Assembly (NCBI GenBank): GCA_905187695.1
Contig: CAJJIY010000019.1
Location: forward strand, 1-28,037
Length of the DNA: 28,037 nt
Source: an uncultured Eubacteriales bacterium
Lineage (GTDB): Bacteria; Bacillota; Clostridia; Oscillospirales; CAG-272
Reading direction: 5' to 3'
Shown: one piece after another, positions 13,839-22,575 of the stretch
Position numbering within the stretch: position 1 is the stretch's first letter
Layout: each line of letters opens with the position of its first letter
Made by a program: the position numbers and the translations under genes
Notes under the pieces: generated by a model
The model's input: only the letters and a program-made list of their open reading frames with translations
What the model was told of the DNA's origin: nothing
Databases searched by the model: none

Positions 13839-14821
13839 AAGCCCTTGAGAAAAACGAACTGGCCGCGCTCATTCAGGGCGCGCTCCGGGTGGAAGAACGC
13901 CCGGACGGATCGCTCTGCCCGCACCGCTTCACCGAAAAACAGGAAAAATATTACGCCGAAAACACGGATTTCGGCGTGAAACTGACGGCCGGCACCAATA
14001 TCCGGCTGGAATTTCTGACCGATTCCGATTTCTTCGTCTTTTCCTATGCCGTCACACAGGCTTCCAGCCGCCGCTTCTTCTATTTTGACATTTATGTGGA
14101 CGGCGTTTTTACCCAGCGCGTCGGGCGTGAACAGGTCGAGGCCTTTGCCGGAACGATTTTTGAAAAAATGGGCGCCGGCACACACCGGGTAACGATCTAT
14201 TTTCCGCCGCTGTTCACGGTTCTTGTCCGCGAGCTGTCCCTTGCCGGCGGCGCCACCGTCCGCCCCGTTCCCAAAAAACGCCGGATCTACATCCTGGGCG
14301 ACTCCATTACACAGGGTTATGACGCGCGTTTCTCTTCCCAGACCTATGCCAATCTGCTGACCGACGCGCTGGATGCTCAGGGTGTGAACCAAGGCGTCGG
14401 CGGTGAAGTCTATCGCCCCGAAATGCTGGATGCCGATCTGCCCTACCGCCCCGACCTGATAAGTGTGGCGTATGGCTCCAACGACTGGGGACATTGGTCC
14501 TCTGCCGATGAAATGCGCGAAAAAGCCACCGCTTTTTACCGCGATCTGCGTAAAATCTATCCGCGTATTCCAATAATCTCCATCCTTCCTGTTTGGCGTG
14601 CCGACTGTATGCACACCACCGCCGTCGGTTCCTTTGAAGACGCCCGCCGGATCGTGCGCGAAGCGGCAGAGGCGGCCGGCGCGTTCATCGTGGACGGCAT
14701 GAAACTGACCCCGCATGAACCCGCGGCTTACTCGGACGCTTTCCTGCATCCCAACGACCTCGGCTTCAAATTTTATGCCCAGGGGCTCCTCGCGGCCCTG
14801 CGCCCTTTGCTTTCGGAGTAA
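13835..14821 (+). CDS. SGNH/GDSL-family hydrolase, CE2-like layout
   Basis: A 328-aa two-domain esterase. Residues about 1-145 form a beta-sandwich-like N-domain of the kind found in CE2 carbohydrate esterases. The SGNH domain follows with block I GDSITQG (nucleophile Ser157), a block II Gly in QGVGG, block III GSND, and block V SDAFLHPND with His305 and probably Asp301. CE2-like enzymes remove acetyl groups from plant sugars; without a signal peptide this one would act on imported oligosaccharides, which fits the GH2 and GH127 enzymes nearby. The start overlaps the preceding stop as ATGA. The substrate is inferred. Confidence 0.85.
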   Translation: MKALEKNELAALIQGALRVEERPDGSLCPHRFTEKQEKYYAENTDFGVKLTAGTNIRLEFLTDSDFFVFSYAVTQASSRRFFYFDIYVDGVFTQRVGREQVEAFAGTIFEKMGAGTHRVTIYFPPLFTVLVRELSLAGGATVRPVPKKRRIYILGDSITQGYDARFSSQTYANLLTDALDAQGVNQGVGGEVYRPEMLDADLPYRPDLISVAYGSNDWGHWSSADEMREKATAFYRDLRKIYPRIPIISILPVWRADCMHTTAVGSFEDARRIVREAAEAAGAFIVDGMKLTPHEPAAYSDAFLHPNDLGFKFYAQGLLAALRPLLSE

Positions 14822-14825
14822 AACG

Positions 14826-15401
14826 ATGCCGCAAAAATACGGAGAAATGATTGATCTGCTGGCGCTTCAAAAGGAGTTTATCCTGCGCCATCTGCGCCCC
14901 GGCGACACTGCCGTGGACTTTACCATGGGCAACGGGCACGACACGGCATTCCTCTCCCGCACCGTGGGGGAGACCGGCCATGTTTATGCCTTTGACATTC
15001 AAAAAGAAGCGTTGGAATCCACAAAGAAAACATTGACAGCCGAGGGCTGTCCCGAAAATTACACCCTCATCCACGATTCTCATCACCGGGTGGAAGCATA
15101 TGTGAAAGAGCCCGTCCGGGCGGGTATGTTCAACCTGGGCTATATGCCCGGAAACGGCAACAAGGAACTGACCACCAAAAGGGAGACCACCCTGCCGGCC
15201 GTGGAAGCGGCCATCCGGTTGCTGGCCCCCGGCGGCGTGCTTCTGGTGGCGGTCTATCCCGGCCACGCGGAGGGCGAGGCGGAAGGAAACCTTCTTGCCG
15301 GCTATTTTGCCACGCTCAACCGGCGCGAGATCTGCTGTACGCAGATCCGAATCCTCAACTCGCCCACATCTCCCTACTTTACCGTGGTGGAGAAAAAATA
15401 A
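14826..15401 (+). CDS. mnmM: MnmM/YtqB-type tRNA methyltransferase
   Basis: A 191-aa class I SAM methyltransferase of the family once called putative rRNA methylase. The SAM loop is D31-F-T-M-G-N-G37, with AFDIQKEAL at the end of the second strand and the family hallmark FNLGYMPG (about 101-108). Bacillus subtilis MnmM (YtqB) methylates the aminomethyl group of nm5s2U at the tRNA wobble position to give mnm5s2U; I transfer this function by family. The ATG follows GGAG by 8 bases and lies 4 bases after the SGNH stop, so it belongs to the same operon. A longer frame from 14715 overlaps the SGNH gene and has no support. Confidence 0.88.
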   Translation: MPQKYGEMIDLLALQKEFILRHLRPGDTAVDFTMGNGHDTAFLSRTVGETGHVYAFDIQKEALESTKKTLTAEGCPENYTLIHDSHHRVEAYVKEPVRAGMFNLGYMPGNGNKELTTKRETTLPAVEAAIRLLAPGGVLLVAVYPGHAEGEAEGNLLAGYFATLNRREICCTQIRILNSPTSPYFTVVEKK

Positions 15402-15429
15402 ATCTGTTATCATTTTTTGGAGGTATATT

Positions 15430-17133
15430 ATGTTTCGTCCTGAATTTCCCGATCCGCAGTTCCGCCGGGAGAACTGGGTCAACCTCAACGGTCCCTGGTC
15501 CTTCGCTTTTGACAAAGAAGACAACGGCGCGGACAAAAAATTTTTCGAGCGCACCTCTTTTGACGGCGTGATTGAAGTCCCCTTCTGCCCCGAATCCACC
15601 CTGTCCGGCATCGGCCATACCGACTTCATCAACGCCTGCTGGTATTCCCGTATTCTGGACATTCCCGAGCAGGCGCTTTCCGGCCGGGTGATGCTCCATT
15701 TCGGCGCAGTAGACTACGAGGCCACCGTTTATCTCAACGGCAAACGCGTCGGCAAGCACCGCGGCGGCTATATCGGCTTTGCCTTTGACATTACCGATTT
15801 TGTCACGGCCGGCGAAAATGTACTGGTCGTCCGCGCCCGCGACAACTGCCGCGACCCCATGATCCCCTCCGGCAAGCAGTGCGTAGACACCTATTCCCAC
15901 GGCTGTTCCTACACCCGCTCCACCGGCATCTGGCAGACCGTGTGGCTTGAATATGTGCCGAAATCCTACATTAAATCCTTCAAATTCTATCCCGATATCG
16001 AAAACGGCACCGTCACCCTCTCGGCCGAGGTCGTGGGCAGCGGCAAACTGACCCTTTCCACCTCTTACGCCGGCAAGGACACCGGTTCGGTCAGTGGCGA
16101 AGTGACCGACGGCACCGTCATGATGACCCTTCCGCTCTCCGAACTGCACCTGTGGGAGGTCGGCGCCGGCCGCCTTTACGACGCGGTGCTGACCTTCGGC
16201 GAGGACAAGGTGTTCACCTATTTCGGTATGCGTGAGATCCGCGTGGACGGCCTCAAGGTCCGCATCAACGGCAAATCGGTCTATCAGCGGCTGGTGCTGG
16301 ATCAGGGCTATTATCCGGACGGCATCTACACCGCCCGCGACGAACAGGCACTTATTCATGACATTGAGTTGTCGATAGCCGCCGGCTTCAACGGCGCGCG
16401 TCTGCATCAGAAAATTTTCGAGCCGCTCTTCCTTTACCATGCCGACCGGCTGGGTTACCTTGTCTGGGGCGAATTCCCCTGCTGGGGGCTGGATCACACG
16501 CAGTTCGGCGCCTTCTTCCCCTTCGCGGACGAATGGAGCGAGGAGGTCAACCGCGACTTCAACCATCCCGCCCTCATCGGATGGTGCCCCTTCAACGAAA
16601 CATGGGATGTAAACGGCTGTATCCAGAGAAACGAAATTCTGGAGTGGGCCTATAAACTGACCAAGCTGATGGATCCCACCCGCCCCGTCATCGACACCAG
16701 CGGCAACTACCATGTCGTCACCGACATTTACGATCTGCACAACTACAAGCAGGATCCGGTGCTCTTCAAGACCGAGCTGGACAAACTGAAAGAAGGCATT
16801 GTCTGGGATCCGAACATCCGTCACGCTCAGCCGCTCAAATGGGATACCAAACAGCCGATGTTCATGTCCGAATACGGCGGCATCCGCTGGTCGAAGAAGA
16901 GCGGATGGGGTTATGGCGAAGCGCCCAAGACCGAAGAGGAATTCCTGGAGCGCTACAAGGGTCTGACCGACGCACTGCTCGATAACCCCTGCATTTTTGC
17001 CTTCTGCTACACCCAGCTCTACGATGTGGAACAGGAGCAAAACGGTCTTTACACCTACGAGCGCGAGCCGAAATTCGATATGTCCTTCTTCAAAAAGGTC
17101 AACAGCCGCAAGGCCGCCATTGAAGAGGAATGA
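15430..17133 (+). CDS. Glycoside hydrolase family 2 enzyme
   Basis: A 567-aa GH2 enzyme with the usual three domains: N-terminal sugar-binding jelly roll (about 1-175, with REN.VNLNGPWSF and FGAVDYEATVYLNGKRVGKHRGGY), an Ig-like sandwich (about 176-275) and a TIM barrel. The catalytic acid/base is Glu390 in F-N-E-T-W and the nucleophile is Glu481 in S-E-Y-G-G. It lacks a signal peptide and the extra C-terminal domains of LacZ, so it is a compact intracellular enzyme. Beta-galactosidase, glucuronidase or arabino-related activity cannot be told apart. The start follows GGAGG by 7 bases, 28 bases after mnmM, and the operon ends at the strong hairpin at 17159. Confidence 0.9.
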   Translation: MFRPEFPDPQFRRENWVNLNGPWSFAFDKEDNGADKKFFERTSFDGVIEVPFCPESTLSGIGHTDFINACWYSRILDIPEQALSGRVMLHFGAVDYEATVYLNGKRVGKHRGGYIGFAFDITDFVTAGENVLVVRARDNCRDPMIPSGKQCVDTYSHGCSYTRSTGIWQTVWLEYVPKSYIKSFKFYPDIENGTVTLSAEVVGSGKLTLSTSYAGKDTGSVSGEVTDGTVMMTLPLSELHLWEVGAGRLYDAVLTFGEDKVFTYFGMREIRVDGLKVRINGKSVYQRLVLDQGYYPDGIYTARDEQALIHDIELSIAAGFNGARLHQKIFEPLFLYHADRLGYLVWGEFPCWGLDHTQFGAFFPFADEWSEEVNRDFNHPALIGWCPFNETWDVNGCIQRNEILEWAYKLTKLMDPTRPVIDTSGNYHVVTDIYDLHNYKQDPVLFKTELDKLKEGIVWDPNIRHAQPLKWDTKQPMFMSEYGGIRWSKKSGWGYGEAPKTEEEFLERYKGLTDALLDNPCIFAFCYTQLYDVEQEQNGLYTYEREPKFDMSFFKKVNSRKAAIEEE

Positions 17134-17158
17134 CTGTCCGCCCCGGAAACGGGACGCG

Positions 17159-17201
17159 AAAAGCAACAGGCATCCGGAATCCGGATGCCTGTTGCTTTTT
17201 T
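17159..17201. terminator. Strong bidirectional terminator between GH2 and asnS
   Basis: A perfect 19-bp stem (17159-17177 with 17181-17199), AAT loop and T-run on each strand. It ends the GH2 operon and can also stop the convergent asnS transcript, which otherwise has only a GC-rich hairpin without a T-run (near 17285-17308). Confidence 0.93.
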
Positions 17202-17318
17202 GTTATCCGTCCCGCCGTAAAGAAAGCGGCGCAAGAAATTCCGTGGCGTCTCCTGTCATCGTAGCCGCTCCCGGCAAGCAAGGCCTCCGCCGCCCGGCGG
17301 GGGCCCCGGATTTTCTGA

Positions 17319-18689
17319 TCAGCGGATATTGCCGACCGTGCGGGGATAGAGAATGACATCCCGGATGTTCTTCACGCCGGTCACATACATAATAAGGCGC
17401 TCAAATCCAAGGCCGAAGCCGCCGTGCGGCACCGAACCGAAGCGGCGCAGATCCAGATAGTCGCGGTAATTGTCAAGATTCATACCGCGGCGTTCCATTT
17501 CGGCCGTCAGCTTGCCATAGTCGCTTTCGCGCTCGCTGCCGCCGATGATTTCGCCCACGCCGGGCACCAGCAGATCGGCCGCGGCCACGGTTTTTCCGTC
17601 CGGATTCTGCTTCATATAAAACGACTTGATCTCGCGGGGATAGTTGATGAGGAAAACGGCCCGGCGGCAGACCTTTTCGGCAATATAGCGTTCGTGTTCG
17701 GTCTGCAGATCACAGCCCCACTCCACCGGATAATTGAAGTTTTCGCCCGAATTTTGGAGCAATTCAATGGCCTTGGTGTAGTCCATCACGGCAAAAGGCG
17801 CGGAAATGAGATCGCTCAGTTTCGTGTGCAGCCCTTCTTCAAAGTGCGCCTCAAAGAAATTCATCTCCTCCGGGCACAACCGGAGCAGTTCGCCGATCAC
17901 ATATTTGAGCATATCCTCGGCCAGGCGGAGCACATCGGGCAGTTCGGCAAAAGCCACCTCCGGCTCAACATGCCAGAATTCTGCCACATGGCGGGGGGTA
18001 TTGCTGTTTTCGGCACGGAAACTGGGCCCGAAAGTATAAATCTTGCCCATGGCCATGGCCGCCACTTCTCCCTCCAGCTGACCCGATACCGAGAGCCCGG
18101 CGCGCCGGCCGAAAAAGTCATGGCTGTAATAATCCTCCGCGCTCTTATACTCGGTGGAATAGCCGATGGTGCTCACCTGGAACATCTCGCCTGCGCCCTC
18201 GCAGTCGCTGGCCGTGATGAGCGGCGTGTTGATATAAACAAAGCGGTGCGCCTGGAAATACCGGTGAATCGCCGCGGCCAGTACCGAGCGCACACGCAAA
18301 ATGGCGTTGAAAGTATTGGTGCGGGTCCGCAGGTGCGGAATGGTGCGCAGATATTCCAGCGTGTGGCGTTTTTTCTGGAGCGGATATTCCGGCGGGCAAT
18401 CACCCACCAGCGTCACTTCCTCGGCATTGATCTCGGGCACCCCCTGCCGTCCTTCCACCGCCGTGCCGATCACGCGAACGGCCGCGCCCAGTTTCATGAC
18501 CGGGTCGATCTCCAGTGCGCCGGACTTGTCCAGCACCACCTGCAGATGTCTAAGGGAGGTCCCGTCGTTCAGTTCGATAAAAGCCACATTCTTGGAATCC
18601 CGGGCCGTGCGAACCCAGCCGCACACCGTTACCTTTTGCCCGATCAGTTCGGGACGGTCAAAAAGTTCCCCTATGTCCAGATGCTCCAT
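17319..18689 (-). CDS. asnS: Asparaginyl-tRNA synthetase
   Basis: A 456-aa class IIb synthetase that charges tRNA-Asn. It has the N-terminal OB-fold anticodon-binding domain (about 15-100, VCGWVRTARDSKNVAFIELNDG), motif 2 around FRAENSNTPRHVAEFWHVEPE, and motif 3 as GFGLGFERL near the end. The HVAEFWHVEPE segment separates AsnRS from AspRS. Length is normal. A GC-biased gene typical of the right half of the window. Its own promoter lies at 18784-18812. No T-box is visible in its leader of about 90 bases, though a hairpin is (18737-18767). Confidence 0.97.
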   Translation of the reverse strand: MEHLDIGELFDRPELIGQKVTVCGWVRTARDSKNVAFIELNDGTSLRHLQVVLDKSGALEIDPVMKLGAAVRVIGTAVEGRQGVPEINAEEVTLVGDCPPEYPLQKKRHTLEYLRTIPHLRTRTNTFNAILRVRSVLAAAIHRYFQAHRFVYINTPLITASDCEGAGEMFQVSTIGYSTEYKSAEDYYSHDFFGRRAGLSVSGQLEGEVAAMAMGKIYTFGPSFRAENSNTPRHVAEFWHVEPEVAFAELPDVLRLAEDMLKYVIGELLRLCPEEMNFFEAHFEEGLHTKLSDLISAPFAVMDYTKAIELLQNSGENFNYPVEWGCDLQTEHERYIAEKVCRRAVFLINYPREIKSFYMKQNPDGKTVAAADLLVPGVGEIIGGSERESDYGKLTAEMERRGMNLDNYRDYLDLRRFGSVPHGGFGLGFERLIMYVTGVKNIRDVILYPRTVGNIR

Positions 18690-18736
18690 GTTCTTCCTCT
18701 CTTTTCAGGCCGCGGTATCGCGGCAATTTCCCATAC

Positions 18737-18767
18737 GGAACGAAAGACGGCTTCGCGCTTTCGTTCC
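18737..18767 (+). terminator. Hairpin in the asnS leader, T-run on the opposite strand
   Basis: GGAACGAAAG (18737-18746) pairs perfectly with CTTTCGTTCC (18758-18767). Only the plus strand has a T-run after the stem, so it would work as a terminator for plus-strand RNA, yet there is no plus-strand gene just upstream. On the asnS transcript it is a stable leader hairpin. Confidence 0.5.
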
Positions 18768-18783
18768 TTTTTATGATAGCTTT

Positions 18784-18812
18784 ATTGTAGCATACGCCCC
18801 CCGCTTTGTCAA
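18784..18812 (-). promoter_or_regulatory. asnS promoter
   Basis: On the minus strand TTGACA (18812-18807), 17-base spacer with a G-run, TACAAT (18789-18784). It begins only 3 bases after the stop of the GH127 gene, so there is no room for a terminator and read-through from GH127 is likely to add to asnS expression. Confidence 0.88.
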
Positions 18813-18815
18813 TAT

Positions 18816-20726
18816 TCAATCTTCTCCGGACAGCGGCAAAAACGCCGCAATGGGGGTTTTGTAATCCTTGCCCGCCGACGCGTAATCAATCAGCCGCACC
18901 GGGCGTCCGTCTTTACTGGTAAGCTCCAGAAAAATCCGGGGCGTCACACCGGGAATTTCTTTCCTTAGCCGGATAAAAGGCAACCTTTCCCCTTCTTTTT
19001 GGGAAAAGCAGAAGGGTCCTTCGGCCGGCGTGCCGGTCCGGCCGTCGGCGGCCAGCACCAGCGGACCGTAACTAAAAGAGATATACCGCAGACAAGCGGG
19101 ATCAAAAGGCGCGGGAACGGCCACGGTCCCCTCATAGCGCTCATCGTTGTGATAAATCACCGTGTCCTCAAACGGGAGCGGCCGATGCGCCTTCACTTCC
19201 ATCGGAAGGGAAAGCCGGATCCGCACGCGCGATGCCGTCGGGCGCAGAACGGCATACCCGTCCCGGGCGCCCAGATGCGTGCCGCCTTCTGCCAGAAGCG
19301 TATAGTGTCCCTGCGTAAAAGACGGGATCCGGCAGTAAATTTCACCCGAAAAATCCGCCCCCAGTTCAAAGGTCATCAGAATATCTCCCTCAACGGGATA
19401 GTTTGTCTCACATTCAAAGGTCCGCGCCTGCCCCTTATGGGAGAATTTCACCCGGCCGGGAAGATACTGGCTCACCACCAGGTTTTCCCCCTCGCACATC
19501 AGCGCACTCTGCACGAAAACGCCCAACCCCGCGCCGCCGATGGCGGCACAGCAACCGTAATATGTGCCGTCCGGCAAAAGCTGAAATCCGCCCACCTGCC
19601 GGCCGCGCCGCGAGGGCAAAAGCGGGCTGTAACTGTCAAAGGGCAACAGCGTGCGGATCAGTCCCGGATACATTTCCCGATATTTTTCATCCCCGCCCAA
19701 AAGCCGTCCGGTATTGACCGCCCCCAGATAAGCGTTATGAAAAGAGCGCTCCATGCAGTCGGCAAACACCGCCTCGCCGGTGATCGTATAAAGCTGCCCA
19801 AAAAGCCTCATCAGCGTCACCGTCACACAGGTTTCCTCGCTGATTCCCTCATAGGGGACCGTCTGGCGGTATCGGGAAAAATCCAGCAGCTCATGCGTCA
19901 CACCTGCGCTTCCGATCACAGTATAATCGGAATCCAACAGGCTTTTTGCAAAATTCACCAGCGGCTGCCGGTATTTTTCTTTTCCCGTGACGCGGTAATA
20001 TTCGCCCATTCCGATAAAGAAAGAGGTCAGTTCATAGGCTTTCGGCACTCCGTACTGATACGGATAACACTTGTTTTCCAACGCCAGCTTCAAAACATCA
20101 ATACCCCGTGCGCCGCCGGATTCCAGAATCTCTCCGGCAAAATCCAGGCAACTGCGCGCCCCCGTGATCCGATAGACCGCCATGGCCGCCTCTATAAAAG
20201 AGGAAGAGTTGATACCCAACCAGAAGCGCGAGCTTTCGGGCACCGGAATTTTTCCGGCCCCCACACCGACATGACGGGTAATATCCGACAGACATCGAAG
20301 GCAAAACCGGGCGATTTCCCCTTTGAGTGTCGCGTCACGGCAGACCTCAAAAAAGGAAGCCATTCCGATCAGCACATATTTCCGCCCCCATAAATCCCAG
20401 CCGTCATATTCCCTCTCCCGCCGGTAAGAAGAGACCCGGCCGTCCGGATCGGAGAGGGTCAGCATTTCCCGCACGGTCTCCTCAAGCCGTGCGTAAAGTG
20501 CCGCGTCCTTCGTCATATGATAAAGAAGCGTCGCTCCGCGCATACTTTTGCCCCAGTATTCTCCGCGCCAGCCGAGATTTTCACTGTCTTTTTGCACCCG
20601 GAACTGGTCCGCAAAGCGGTGCCAGAGCGCCGCGTCGCCATATTGCATCTCAAAAAGAAGCCGGGCAGTCTCTTTGATTTTTGCGCCATACTGATATTCG
20701 GCGTTTTCCAAAAATGTTCGTGCCAT
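18816..20726 (-). CDS. GH127 family beta-L-arabinofuranosidase (DUF1680)
   Basis: A 636-aa enzyme with an N-terminal alpha/alpha barrel and C-terminal beta-sandwich domains. The family's zinc-cysteine active site is visible: E298-T-C300 in GISEETCVT and the C392-C393 pair in YYGCCAAIGG, matching Glu338, Cys340, Cys417 and Cys418 of Bifidobacterium HypBA1, where Cys417 is the nucleophile. GH127 enzymes cut beta-linked L-arabinofuranose from hydroxyproline-rich plant glycans or pectin. No signal peptide, so it would act on imported oligosaccharides. The ATG has GGAGGAG in front. It is transcribed from its own consensus promoter. With the nearby GH2 and SGNH genes it suggests plant-glycan use. 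Confidence 0.9.
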   Translation of the reverse strand: MARTFLENAEYQYGAKIKETARLLFEMQYGDAALWHRFADQFRVQKDSENLGWRGEYWGKSMRGATLLYHMTKDAALYARLEETVREMLTLSDPDGRVSSYRREREYDGWDLWGRKYVLIGMASFFEVCRDATLKGEIARFCLRCLSDITRHVGVGAGKIPVPESSRFWLGINSSSFIEAAMAVYRITGARSCLDFAGEILESGGARGIDVLKLALENKCYPYQYGVPKAYELTSFFIGMGEYYRVTGKEKYRQPLVNFAKSLLDSDYTVIGSAGVTHELLDFSRYRQTVPYEGISEETCVTVTLMRLFGQLYTITGEAVFADCMERSFHNAYLGAVNTGRLLGGDEKYREMYPGLIRTLLPFDSYSPLLPSRRGRQVGGFQLLPDGTYYGCCAAIGGAGLGVFVQSALMCEGENLVVSQYLPGRVKFSHKGQARTFECETNYPVEGDILMTFELGADFSGEIYCRIPSFTQGHYTLLAEGGTHLGARDGYAVLRPTASRVRIRLSLPMEVKAHRPLPFEDTVIYHNDERYEGTVAVPAPFDPACLRYISFSYGPLVLAADGRTGTPAEGPFCFSQKEGERLPFIRLRKEIPGVTPRIFLELTSKDGRPVRLIDYASAGKDYKTPIAAFLPLSGED

Positions 20727-20774
20727 TTCTCCTCCTGACTCCCCGGAAAGCCGGGGCGGATTCTCTTTTCTCTC

Positions 20775-20803
20775 ATTATACCTGTCCGGTTTTTTCCTGT
20801 CAA
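20775..20803 (-). promoter_or_regulatory. Promoter of the GH127 gene
   Basis: On the minus strand a perfect TTGACA (20803-20798) and TATAAT (20780-20775) with a 17-base spacer, about 49 bases before the start codon. Confidence 0.88.
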
Positions 20804-20906
20804 CCCAAACGAAAAATCCGGCGTGAAACAGGAAAATCTACCGTCTTTTGTTTAAAATATACAAAAATTTGGGCCGCAGTTTTCGCGCATTTCGTGACAA
20901 TTCTCA

Positions 20907-20935
20907 TTGACAAACCGGCATTTTTTTGATACAAT
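20907..20935 (+). promoter_or_regulatory. Promoter upstream of the short ORF and liv operon
   Basis: TTGACA (20907-20912), 17-base spacer with a T-run and TGA end, TACAAT (20930-20935). It is the only strong promoter seen between the divergent GH127 gene and livK, so it may drive the whole liv operon. Confidence 0.85.
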
Positions 20936-20968
20936 ATTTGCAACTTCAAACTTTAGCGAGGTAAAGAG

Positions 20969-21265
20969 ATGATGACGGGCACTTTCACAACCGGCTTTTT
21001 TGCACAGTCTGCGACTGCGCTTTCTTGCCATGCCGCGTCCTTTTCTTCTGCCTGCCCGGCCGAAACACGCACGGGCAGAACCGCGTTTGCTATGATGAAT
21101 CTTGTAATGGGTATTGCGCTGGCAATATCCATTTTTGTTTTGCTGCTGGGCCTTATTCTGAACATTCGACTGGTACTGGTAGTTGTATCCATTTGCATAC
21201 TGATTCTCCATCCTTATTTAAATAAGATGTTTCCGACTCAACGGTCTGTCACACCCAATCGGTGA
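20969..21265 (+). CDS. Possible small membrane protein ahead of the liv operon
   Basis: A 98-codon frame in a well-marked transcription unit: promoter 33 bases upstream, ribosome site GAGG 7 bases before ATGATG, and a terminator 13 bases after its stop. The product would have a polar N-terminus with three Cys and a hydrophobic second half (about residues 42-82) that could form two membrane helices. No family is recognised. The opposite strand also has a polar, Asn/Gln-rich open frame (20852-21211), so coding on either strand is uncertain. A non-coding leader RNA of about 370 bases is the main alternative. Confidence 0.4.
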   Translation: MMTGTFTTGFFAQSATALSCHAASFSSACPAETRTGRTAFAMMNLVMGIALAISIFVLLLGLILNIRLVLVVVSICILILHPYLNKMFPTQRSVTPNR

Positions 21266-21278
21266 TGCCAATGATATC

Positions 21279-21311
21279 AAAGAGGGCGGGAAACATCCCG
21301 TCCTCTTTTTT
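21279..21311 (+). terminator. Terminator or attenuator just before livK
   Basis: AAAGAGGGCGGGA (21279-21291) pairs with TCCCGTCCTCTTT (21296-21308) with one G-T, ACA-type loop and a T-run to 21311. It ends 27 bases before the livK start, leaving no room for a separate promoter, so full liv expression would need read-through. Confidence 0.85.
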
Positions 21312-21338
21312 ATAAATTCTATTTTCCGGAGGTTTCAC

Positions 21339-22490
21339 ATGAAAAGATTTGTCACAACAGTACTCTGCGCGGCGCTCGTTTTCTCGTTTGTTCTGATCTT
21401 CGCTTCCTGCGGGCAGAAGAACTATGCCGCCAAAAACACGGAATTCTACATCGGCGCGTCCGGCCCGCTGACCGGCGGTGCTTCGGTCTACGGTATCGCG
21501 GTGGAAAACGCGGCTAAAATGGCCGTGGAAGAGATCAATGCGGCCGGCGGCGTGAACGGCGTCAAGCTGAAATTCGTCATGATCGACGACAAGCACGATG
21601 CTTCCAATGTCAGCGCAAACTACACCAAAATGTTTGAGGAAGGTATGCAGGTCGCACTCGGTTGCGTCACCACGCAACCCTGTCTGGAGTTCAAGGCCCT
21701 CTCCCACGAGGACAATCTCTTCTTCCTCACCCCTTCCGCTTCTGCGGATGCCGTGGTGGAATATGACAACGCCTATCAGATGTGTTTTGCCGATAACAAA
21801 CAGGGCGCCAAAGCCGCCGAATATGTGCTTGCCAACTGCATGGGCAAGAGCGTCGGCGTGCTGTACCGGGCCGACGACGCCTACTCCACCGGCATCCTTT
21901 CCGAGTTTGAAAAGGGCCTTGGCGGCATGAGCATTGTCAAAACTTCCTTTACCGGCAACACGGTGGCTTCTTTCGCCTCCCAGATCGAGCAGCTCAAAAA
22001 CTGCGATTTCATCTTCCTCCCGATCTATTCCGCACCGGCCGCCCAGTTCATGACCGAGGCCAAGAACACCGTAAAGCGGGATGCGATCTACTACGGCTGT
22101 GACGGACTGGACGGCATCGACACCTCAGTGGAAGGCTTTGACATCAATACCATTCCGCAGGAAGTTTCCTTCCTTTCTCATTTCAATTCCAAGGCAACCG
22201 AGGGCGCGGCCAAAGATTTCATCGACAAATACACCAAAAAATACGGCACGGCCACGCTCAATCAGTTCGCCGCCTCCGCCTATGACTGTGTCTATGCCAT
22301 CGCCAAGGCACTTGAAAAGGCCAATGTCAGCGTCACCGCCTCGCCCAGCGAGGTCTGCGATGCCCTCAAGGGCGTTTTCCAGGGCGGTTTCACCTTCTCG
22401 GGCGTCACCGGCACCGATATCACCTGGGACGCGTCCGGCTTCGTAAAGAAGGGGGCCACCAAGTTCACGGTCAAAGGGAAGGATAACTGA
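21339..22490 (+). CDS. livK: Branched-chain amino acid ABC transporter, substrate-binding lipoprotein
   Basis: A 383-aa type I periplasmic-binding-fold protein (Peripla_BP_6 family). The signal peptide ends in F-A-S-C with lipidated Cys24, as expected for a Gram-positive binding protein tethered outside the membrane. Mature sequence opens with FYIGASGPLTGGASVYGIAVENAAKMAVEEIN, the usual LivJ/K/AmiC-like start. Leu, Ile or Val is the likely ligand by operon type, though some of these bind amides or aromatic acids. Ribosome site CGGAGG precedes ATG by 6 bases. It is followed by a GC hairpin and the four other liv genes. Confidence 0.93.
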   Translation: MKRFVTTVLCAALVFSFVLIFASCGQKNYAAKNTEFYIGASGPLTGGASVYGIAVENAAKMAVEEINAAGGVNGVKLKFVMIDDKHDASNVSANYTKMFEEGMQVALGCVTTQPCLEFKALSHEDNLFFLTPSASADAVVEYDNAYQMCFADNKQGAKAAEYVLANCMGKSVGVLYRADDAYSTGILSEFEKGLGGMSIVKTSFTGNTVASFASQIEQLKNCDFIFLPIYSAPAAQFMTEAKNTVKRDAIYYGCDGLDGIDTSVEGFDINTIPQEVSFLSHFNSKATEGAAKDFIDKYTKKYGTATLNQFAASAYDCVYAIAKALEKANVSVTASPSEVCDALKGVFQGGFTFSGVTGTDITWDASGFVKKGATKFTVKGKDN

Positions 22491-22521
22491 CCTCGCCGAG
22501 AGTTCCAAGTAACGGCGAAAA

Positions 22522-22547
22522 GCCCGCCGGCGCACACGCCGGCGGGC
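22522..22547 (+). other. GC-rich hairpin between livK and livH
   Basis: A perfect 11-bp stem GCCCGCCGGCG/CGCCGGCGGGC with a CACA loop and no T-run. Such hairpins often protect the upstream message and let the binding protein be made in excess over the permease subunits. Confidence 0.8.
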
Positions 22548-22575
22548 AAGGCCGGACAGAAGGGTTATATACGGA

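Noticed and set aside
15379..17166. Long open frame of about 595 codons on the minus strand opposite the GH2 gene
   Set aside because: It mirrors a GC-rich real gene with clear GH2 catalytic motifs, has no ribosome site or family features, and looks like codon-bias shadow. The same holds for the frames opposite livG/livF (24587-26167), asnS (17424-18776), scfB (26308-27726) and GH127 (18999-20393).
18690..18783. T-box riboswitch in front of asnS
   Set aside because: The leader is only about 90 bases and has no AGGGTGG-ACCGCG core or specifier-loop layout.
21070..21090. GGCAGAACCGCG, resembling part of a T-box core, upstream of livK
   Set aside because: It is only a partial match, lies about 200 bases from the terminator and inside an open frame, so it does not fit T-box geometry.
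20852..21211. 119-codon minus-strand frame opposite the short ORF before livK
   Set aside because: It begins with an Asn/Gln-rich segment that looks protein-like but has no clear promoter, a poorly spaced ribosome site and a basic low-complexity remainder. The plus strand has promoter, ribosome site and terminator; I kept the doubt in that entry.
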